From an uncultured Chloroflexota bacterium (GTDB lineage Bacteria; Chloroflexota; Chloroflexia; Chloroflexales; Roseiflexaceae), in NCBI GenBank assembly GCA_937876225.1, contig CALFIC010000197.1, positions 1 to 11,046 on the forward strand: DNA of 11,046 nt, read 5' to 3'. The position numbers and the translations under genes were made by a program. Under the pieces are notes generated by a model. The model was given only the letters and a program-made list of their open reading frames with translations, ran no database searches and was not told the origin of the DNA. The first letter of the stretch is position 1, and every line of letters begins with the position of its first letter. This document shows, one piece after another, positions 5,669 to 11,046 of the stretch.

Positions 5669-7282
5669 ATGGCCGAATTGCACTTGAGCCGCGTCCAAAT
5701 CGCAGTGGCGTTGGCTGGGGTCGGCACGTTAGCGGTTGAAATGGTGGCACCGCGTTTGTTGGCTCCGGCCTTTGGCACCTCGCAACCGATTTGGGCCGCC
5801 GTAATTGGCATGACGTTGTTGTATTTGGCGATTGGGTATCATTTGGGTGGGCGCTGGGCCGACGCCGGCGTTGCCAATGACCCCGACGTGCTGGCGCGCG
5901 TGATTTGGTATGCCGGTCTGGCGACCGCCGTGATTGCCCCCATCGCGCCACCGGTGATTTCGTTTGCCCGCGTGGCTTTGCAACAATTAGCTGTGGGCGG
6001 CTTCATAGGAGCCCTCGCAGCCGCGTTGGTGCTGTTTGCGGCGCCGGTAATCTTGCTGGCGTCGGTGTCGCCGTTGGCCGCCCGCTTGGCATTGCTCCAT
6101 ACTGATGGAGCGGTGGTTGGTAGTCTGCTGGGGCGCTTGTCGGCTTTGGCGACGGTAGGGTCGCTGGTGGGGACGTTTTTGACCAGTTTGTGGCTCATCC
6201 CCCAATTTGGTTCGACTCAGACCTTGCTCATCATCGCCGCCGGTTTGATTGTGTTGGCGGCCTGGCTGACCCAACGCTGGCGCCGGTTGTTGGGTTTGCT
6301 GCTCGTCGTCGGGTTGTTGGCGTGGCGCTTGATTGCCGGTCCCCCTAGTTTGGCTGCGGGGTGTAGTGGTTGCCAAGTGGTTTCGACCATCGAGTCGGCC
6401 AACAACATCATCCAAGTGGCAGAGCGCGTCGATGCCACAGCCGGTCCACAAACCTTGTTGTTGCTCAACGAAGGCTTAGCGGTGCATTCGGTCTATAACC
6501 AGCGCTACGCCCAAAGTGGCGATGCCAACGATTTGTTGACGGGTGGCGGCCCGTGGGATTATTTTGCGGTGGCACCCTATGTGTTGCCTGAAATGCATTC
6601 TGACCAAGTGCGCCGGATGGCGTTGCTTGGGTCGGGGGCGGGCACGGCAGCCGATCAGTTTTTGGCTATTTATGGCCCTGATGCAGTGGTTGATGCCGTC
6701 GAAATTGACCAAAAAATCGTCGATGTGGCGCGGACGTCGTTTGGCATGCGTGATAGCACGGTGGCTGGGGGCAACCCCAACTACCACGTGCATGTGGCCG
6801 ATGGTCGTACTTGGTTGGCAGCTCAAACTGGTCAGTATGATGTGATTGGGGTCGATGCCTATCACCAACCGTACATCCCGTTTCACCTCACGACCGTCGA
6901 GTTTTTTCGTATGGTGCGTGACCATCTGACCCCCAATGGGGTAGTGGTGCTAAATGCCGGGCTGGGTGCGGATGGTGATACGCGTTTGGCGTTGGCGTTG
7001 GCGACGACAATGCGTGAAGTCTTCCCCAATGTATTTGTGCTCGAGACGGCCCAATTTGGCAATTGGATGCTGGTCGGTTCGATGCACCATATCGGTGATG
7101 GGGCAGCCAATTTTGCGGCCAATTACCAACAAATCAAACAGCCGGCGTTGCGCACGACGATGGCGCTGGTTCAGGGCTTCCCGTTCCTGAGTAATCAACG
7201 GGGTGACGTGGTGTTGTACGACGATCATGCGCCGGTAGAGCGCTTGGTCGACGAAATGATTTTTGGGGCGGTAACGAAGTAA
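5669..7282 (+). CDS. Membrane-anchored spermidine-synthase-like protein (fused membrane domain and Rossmann methyltransferase fold)
   Basis: A 537-residue fusion. Residues 1-225 carry about seven hydrophobic helices (roughly 10-30, 42-60, 76-97, 109-140, 160-178, 183-200, 205-224). Residues about 236-537 form a spermidine-synthase/methyltransferase-like domain: LLGSGAGTAADQFL at 319-332 (nucleotide-binding loop), VDAVEID at 341-347 (acidic residue that should bind the ribose of SAM or decarboxylated SAM), VADGRTWL at 376-383, VIGVDAYHQPYIPFHL at 392-407, and YDDHAPVERL at 517-526. The usual spermidine synthase D-S-(S/T)-D-P motif is replaced by DAYHQPYIP, so classical putrescine aminopropyl transfer is doubtful. 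A Cys-x-x-Cys pair (232, 235) marks the junction between the membrane and soluble parts. Similar fused proteins are widespread in bacteria, with mostly unproven functions. It starts 2 nt after the YggT gene. Confidence 0.85.
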   Translation: MAELHLSRVQIAVALAGVGTLAVEMVAPRLLAPAFGTSQPIWAAVIGMTLLYLAIGYHLGGRWADAGVANDPDVLARVIWYAGLATAVIAPIAPPVISFARVALQQLAVGGFIGALAAALVLFAAPVILLASVSPLAARLALLHTDGAVVGSLLGRLSALATVGSLVGTFLTSLWLIPQFGSTQTLLIIAAGLIVLAAWLTQRWRRLLGLLLVVGLLAWRLIAGPPSLAAGCSGCQVVSTIESANNIIQVAERVDATAGPQTLLLLNEGLAVHSVYNQRYAQSGDANDLLTGGGPWDYFAVAPYVLPEMHSDQVRRMALLGSGAGTAADQFLAIYGPDAVVDAVEIDQKIVDVARTSFGMRDSTVAGGNPNYHVHVADGRTWLAAQTGQYDVIGVDAYHQPYIPFHLTTVEFFRMVRDHLTPNGVVVLNAGLGADGDTRLALALATTMREVFPNVFVLETAQFGNWMLVGSMHHIGDGAANFAANYQQIKQPALRTTMALVQGFPFLSNQRGDVVLYDDHAPVERLVDEMIFGAVTK

Positions 7283-7327
7283 TTTGGTGGGGCGTTAATT
7301 GTACATGTCAGAAAGATAGGCGAATCG

Positions 7328-8254
7328 ATGCTCATCAAGGCCTTTATTGAGGTGTTGTTGCCGATTGTGGTGGTGGTGGGTATCGGGTATTTGCTCAAGC
7401 GATTTCTGCCGATTGATACGCGTTCACTGAATCGTATCAGTATGTATGCCTTGAGCCCGGCCTTGATTTTTATTACGATTGTCAAAATCCAAATTCCGGG
7501 TACCGAAGTCCTGCGGATTTCGTTGACCTCGGTAGCAGCCTGTTTGGGCTCGGGACTAGTGGCATTCCTCATCGCTCGCTGGCTCAAATTGTCAGGCAGC
7601 ACCGGCGCAGGATTATTGCTGGTGACGATGTTTATGAACTCTGGTAATTACGGCTTGCCGACGGCGCGCTTTGCCTTTGGCCAGCCCGGCTTCGAACGCG
7701 CCTTGCTCTTTTTTATTGCCCAAGCGATTATGGCGCAAACGTTGACCATCGCCATCGCCCAAGCGGGCAAAAGTGACTGGAAGGCAGGTGTGCGCCAAGT
7801 ATTGCGCATGCCCCCCATCTATGCCGTTGCGACTGGGTTATTGTTGCGGGCGTTGGGCGTGCAATTTGATACTCCCAACGCATTGGGGTCGGTGTTGCAC
7901 GGTATCGACCTGGTGTCGCAGGCCACCTTGCCGTTGTTGTTGATGTTGCTGGGCATGCAACTCGCCCAAGAAACAGTTATCGAAGATTATCGCTTGACCT
8001 CGATTGCAGTGGTTATCCGGTTGCTGGTATCGCCGCTGATTGCCTATGGGGCGGCGCGCTGGTTGCAACTCGACCCGCTGGCCACCAAAGTGGTGGTGCT
8101 ACAGGCCAGCATGCCGACGGCGGTCAATATGGTACTGTATTCACTCGAATTCGATGCCCGCCCCAAATTTGTGGCGGGCGTGGTGGTGGTCACGACGATG
8201 TTGAGTGTGCTGACGTTGACCGGGTTGTTGACCTTTATGGGCGTGGGTGGTTAG
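7328..8254 (+). CDS. AEC-family permease (auxin efflux carrier/malonate transporter type)
   Basis: A 308-residue inner-membrane transporter with about ten hydrophobic helices. Family landmarks are an N-terminal helix LLPIVVVVGIGYLLKRF (10-26), ALSPALIF (41-48), the unwound-helix motif NSGNYGLP at 104-111 and, in the second half, a matching broken helix MPTAVNMVLYSLEF at 262-275. These two Asn/Pro-containing crossings are typical of AEC carriers related to MdcF and of the BART superfamily. AEC members move organic anions such as malonate, malate or auxin-like acids; substrate cannot be read here. It lies 45 nt after the preceding gene with only a weak AGG upstream (7318-7320), so translation may be modest. 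The stop codon overlaps that of the convergent ABC gene. Confidence 0.88.
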   Translation: MLIKAFIEVLLPIVVVVGIGYLLKRFLPIDTRSLNRISMYALSPALIFITIVKIQIPGTEVLRISLTSVAACLGSGLVAFLIARWLKLSGSTGAGLLLVTMFMNSGNYGLPTARFAFGQPGFERALLFFIAQAIMAQTLTIAIAQAGKSDWKAGVRQVLRMPPIYAVATGLLLRALGVQFDTPNALGSVLHGIDLVSQATLPLLLMLLGMQLAQETVIEDYRLTSIAVVIRLLVSPLIAYGAARWLQLDPLATKVVVLQASMPTAVNMVLYSLEFDARPKFVAGVVVVTTMLSVLTLTGLLTFMGVGG

Positions 8255-9987
8255 GCGGAGTGACTCGCCTCGTGCCATATTGCGTGCATGAGGGGTTGGG
8301 TGGCGAGGAGCGCATCGAGGCGCCCAATCGCGACGATCTGCCCCGCATCGACCAGCACAATCTGGTCGGCATGTTGCAAAAGTGCCAGTCGATGCGACGA
8401 TGCCACAATCGTGCCGCTGCCGTAGCGCCGTAATGTCTGCCACAGCTGTGCTTCGGTGTTGACATCGACGGCGCTACTGATATCGTCCAGTACGAGGATT
8501 TGGGCGTTGCGGAGCAACGCACGTGCCAACGCCACCCGCTGGCGTTGCCCCCCCGACAAGCGCACGCCCCGTGGCCCCACCACGGTATCGCGGCCGTCAG
8601 GCAGCTGGGCGATATCACTTTCGAGCGCACTATCGCGAATCACCGTAGCGAGCTGCTGGGGGTCTGCACCCAGCAAAATATTGTGCGCCAGGGTATCGCT
8701 CACCAAAAAGGGAATCTGGGTGGTGGCGACCACATGCGGTGCGCCGAGTTGCGTGATGGGTTGCTCGTTCCACCAAATTTCGCCCGTTTGGGGGGCGAGT
8801 AAGCCACTCATCAGGTTGAGCAAGGTACTTTTGCCACTGCCGACCTTGCCCGTCACCACGGTCAGGGTGCCTCGTGTAATCGTCAGTGATGCGCCGTAGA
8901 TGCCGGCACTGTCGCCATAACGATAGCCCACATTGGTGAGCCTCAGGGTATGGATGGGCGGGAGGTCCGCGACTGCCGGCGCGGTAGCTGGCGCGGCGTG
9001 CCACCAGCGCCATGGGCGGATGAGATTGAGTGGTGCTTCGGGCATAAATGCCGCCAAACGCGCAATCGAGACGGTTTGTTGGGCGTAATCGCCCAAAAAC
9101 GTTGCGATGACGTTGGGTAGCCAGACGATGACACTCAGGCCGCTGGTGAGCAACAACAAATCCCCGACGCCGATGCTTCCCCGCATGACGGCTGCCCCAC
9201 CATACCAATAGACGACTACACTACAGACGGCCACTCCTACGCTCACCAAGGCTGCTTGGGCGTGTTGCACCATCTCACCACGTACTCCCACCTGTTGGCG
9301 TTGCGAGGTGATGTGCTCGAGGCGTTGCAATGCGGCTGGCGCACTGTTGCGCAAAATCAGGCTTTGGGCCCCGGCCAATATACTCCCCAACAGACTGGTG
9401 TATTGATCTTCGAGTTTGCCGGCAGCATAGCGATAGCGCAAATAATAGGGCCAAATCAAATAGGCGACGATACCGAGTAACAGCAAGGGAATCGCGCAAA
9501 TGAGCGTGAGTCGGCTATCGACGGTCGCCATGGCCGCAAAGGCGATGCCGGCGGACAGTGTGGTGCCGACCACTTCGGGCAACCAAAGCGGGAAATCGGC
9601 GACTTCGTCGACATCGTCACGCAAGCGATTAATCGCTTCGAGTGCCGATACCGGCAAAGGCTCGGCGCCCGCCCGTTGCGTGAGGGCATGATGCAGGGTG
9701 TTGTGTTGGAGCACACCGTTGACGCGATAGCGAAAGGTGACGTCCCCCCACGCTTCCATCAGCAATGCCCCCATACGCAGACAAATCACCCCCACATAGC
9801 CGGCCAACAGACCCCACAGCACCCATTCGTGGCTGGTGAGGGCTAGGGCGTTGAATATGTGTTGTTCAATGAAAAAAACTGCGAGGGGGAATAGGATATT
9901 CACTACCCGTCCAATCGCATATACCCCAAACACCCCAGGCGACATGCCAATCATACTGGCCGTAAAACGTGGTGTCGGAATGCTCAT
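8251..9987 (-). CDS. ABC exporter half-transporter, ATPase with degenerate catalytic Glu (heterodimer subunit)
   Basis: A 578-residue type IV ABC exporter subunit: membrane domain 1-310 with about six helices (near 18-40, 54-75, 135-157, 160-181, 245-265, 272-296), NBD about 345-578. Visible NBD motifs: A-loop Tyr355, Walker A GKVGSGKST at 380-388, Q-loop Gln424, X-loop then signature LSGGQ at 477-481, Walker B ILVLDD at 497-502, H-loop His532 (SHR). The residue after the Walker B Asp is Asp502, not Glu, so its own Walker site is probably hydrolysis-deficient. The start ATG 9987 overlaps the upstream ABC stop (ATGA) and has AGGAGGT (9991-9997) just before it. The partner is the upstream gene. 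Substrate is unknown; lipids, drugs, peptides or other hydrophobic molecules are possible for this class. Confidence 0.92.
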   Translation of the reverse strand: MSIPTPRFTASMIGMSPGVFGVYAIGRVVNILFPLAVFFIEQHIFNALALTSHEWVLWGLLAGYVGVICLRMGALLMEAWGDVTFRYRVNGVLQHNTLHHALTQRAGAEPLPVSALEAINRLRDDVDEVADFPLWLPEVVGTTLSAGIAFAAMATVDSRLTLICAIPLLLLGIVAYLIWPYYLRYRYAAGKLEDQYTSLLGSILAGAQSLILRNSAPAALQRLEHITSQRQQVGVRGEMVQHAQAALVSVGVAVCSVVVYWYGGAAVMRGSIGVGDLLLLTSGLSVIVWLPNVIATFLGDYAQQTVSIARLAAFMPEAPLNLIRPWRWWHAAPATAPAVADLPPIHTLRLTNVGYRYGDSAGIYGASLTITRGTLTVVTGKVGSGKSTLLNLMSGLLAPQTGEIWWNEQPITQLGAPHVVATTQIPFLVSDTLAHNILLGADPQQLATVIRDSALESDIAQLPDGRDTVVGPRGVRLSGGQRQRVALARALLRNAQILVLDDISSAVDVNTEAQLWQTLRRYGSGTIVASSHRLALLQHADQIVLVDAGQIVAIGRLDALLATQPLMHAIWHEASHSA

Positions 9988-11046
9988 AACACCTCCTGCA
10001 GGTTGGTGGCGAGGAGCTGTGCGTAGTGACTCGCAGGTTGTTGGGCTAGGATTGCGGGATTGCCCACCTCAATGATTTGGCCATCGGCCAGCACCACTAC
10101 CATGTCGGCTGCCCGCACGGTACTCAAGCGGTGGGCGATGGTGATGACGGTGCGTTGGTGCGCCAGCACCGTCAGCGCTTGGCTGAGGCGTTGCTCGCTG
10201 ACCGGGTCGATATGCGCACTCGCTTCGTCGAGGATGACCAGCCCTGGTTGGCGCAACAGTACTCGCGCGATGGCCAGCAGTTGTTGTTCCCCCGGTGACA
10301 AGTCTCGTTCGCCATCGCCGAGCAACGTGTCGAGTTGCGCGGGCAATGTGGCGTACCAATCGGCCAATCCCGCATCATGCAACGCTACAATGAGCTGTTG
10401 GTCACTATAGCCCGGCGCAAAGCAGGTGACATTATCGCGGAGCGTCGCATTAAATACATCGACTTCTTGACTGACCACCGCCACTTGCTGGCGCAATGCG
10501 CTGGTAGCAATCTGGGTAATCGATATGTCGTTGAGTAACACATCCCCTTGTTGGGCTGATTCGATACGACTGATGAGTCGGCCCAGCGTGGTTTTGCCAC
10601 TGCCGGTACGCCCAATCAAGGCCACGTGATGACCGGCAGGTATGGCGAGTGTCAGGTCACGAATCACCCAATCGTTACTGCTGGGGTAGCGGTATGAGAC
10701 ATTGCTGAGGGTGACGGTGATTGGACCACTGGCAAGGGGCATGGTGCCATCGTTTGGTTGATCGGTGCCACGCAATTGCTCGATACGTTGCAGGACGCCA
10801 CGGGCTTGTTGGAATTCTTGCACGATGCCCCGGATATGCTCGATGGGTTGGCTCATCAAGGTCACATACCCTAGCAGTGCCACTGCATCGCCGATCGAGC
10901 CGAGCTGGTGTTGGTAGCGCCACACCCCAATCCCGATGGCGATGAGCCAGCCGGTGGCATTGACTAGGGTCGAACCAATGGCAGCCGATTGGCTTTGCAT
11001 GCGGGCGGTGCGTAGGCTATGGAGCAACGTGGCGAGGCGCGGGGTG
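9984..11046 (-). CDS. ABC exporter half-transporter, C-terminal part (heterodimer partner, cut by right edge)
   Basis: Open through the right window edge; 353 residues are visible (numbered here from TTG at 11027, although six further codons lie upstream in frame). Residues 1-85 cover the last membrane helices (about 17-36 and 45-60) and the linker; the NBD runs from about 100. Motifs: A-loop Tyr112, Walker A GRTGSGKTT at 139-147, Q-loop Gln187, signature LSPGEQ at 243-248, Walker B LVILDEAS at 263-270 with catalytic Glu268, H-loop His299 (AHRLST). The signature is non-canonical (LSGGQ expected) while Walker B is intact, which complements the partner. About 230 N-terminal residues are missing. 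TTG 11027 is not a real start. The two genes overlap by 4 nt and must be co-translated. Confidence 0.9.
   Translation of the reverse strand, partial: TPRLATLLHSLRTARMQSQSAAIGSTLVNATGWLIAIGIGVWRYQHQLGSIGDAVALLGYVTLMSQPIEHIRGIVQEFQQARGVLQRIEQLRGTDQPNDGTMPLASGPITVTLSNVSYRYPSSNDWVIRDLTLAIPAGHHVALIGRTGSGKTTLGRLISRIESAQQGDVLLNDISITQIATSALRQQVAVVSQEVDVFNATLRDNVTCFAPGYSDQQLIVALHDAGLADWYATLPAQLDTLLGDGERDLSPGEQQLLAIARVLLRQPGLVILDEASAHIDPVSEQRLSQALTVLAHQRTVITIAHRLSTVRAADMVVVLADGQIIEVGNPAILAQQPASHYAQLLATNLQEVL
9991..9997 (-). promoter_or_regulatory. Shine-Dalgarno site of the second ABC gene
   Basis: AGGAGGT on the minus strand ends 3 nt before ATG 9987 and lies inside the last codons of the upstream ABC gene. 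With the ATGA overlap it supports translational coupling and near-equal amounts of the two subunits. Confidence 0.7.

Noticed and set aside
7305..7319. Four-codon mini-ORF before the AEC gene (MSER)
   Set aside because: No ribosome-binding site and no attenuator-like structure; a chance ATG and stop in a 45-nt spacer.
8254..8269. Hairpin GGCGGAG-TGA-CTCGCC as a bidirectional terminator
   Set aside because: Short stem with a bulge, inside the ABC coding end, and no T-run on either side.
8456..8899. Plus-strand open frame inside the ABC gene
   Set aside because: It is antisense to the NBD region of the ABC exporter, whose motifs account for the sequence.

Overview
The window is densely packed bacterial DNA of moderately high GC, with almost no intergenic space. 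Genes are joined by 4-nt overlaps or gaps of a few bases and carry purine-rich Shine-Dalgarno sites. I see no RNA genes, CRISPR arrays, insertion sequences or long repeats. The protein style (long-form HisG, a HisRS-like HisZ with a C-terminal domain, Leu-TTG-rich genes, a YggT protein next to a membrane spermidine-synthase-like protein) suggests a member of the Chloroflexota or a related phylum. This is an impression from pattern recognition only; no 16S or marker gene is present.

Layout, plus strand (1-8254): a left-truncated hisZ/hisS-like gene; a PanE-type ketopantoate reductase, overlapping hisZ by ATGA; a creatininase-family amidohydrolase; hisG (long form); hisD; a YggT-family membrane protein; a protein fusing seven or so membrane helices to a spermidine-synthase-like Rossmann domain; and an AEC-family permease. 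The first five genes look like one histidine biosynthesis operon with two non-his enzymes inserted. HisZ/HisG catalyse and regulate the first step (ATP + PRPP), and HisD the last two. A weak terminator-like hairpin with a T-run sits at the end of hisD, after which three membrane-associated genes follow.

Minus strand (11046-8251): two overlapping ABC-exporter half-transporter genes, the first cut by the right edge. Their nucleotide-binding motifs are asymmetric: one has an Asp in place of the catalytic Glu, the other has a non-canonical signature. This is the expected pattern of a heterodimeric exporter with one degenerate ATP site. The AEC gene and the second ABC gene converge, and their stop codons overlap.

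Nothing in the window is clearly a new system. The points most worth following up are the HisZ-like protein paired with a long-form HisG, the PanE-like and creatininase-like enzymes inside the his operon, the membrane spermidine-synthase homologue lacking the usual aminopropyltransferase motif, and an in-frame stop near the left edge of the hisZ-like gene.
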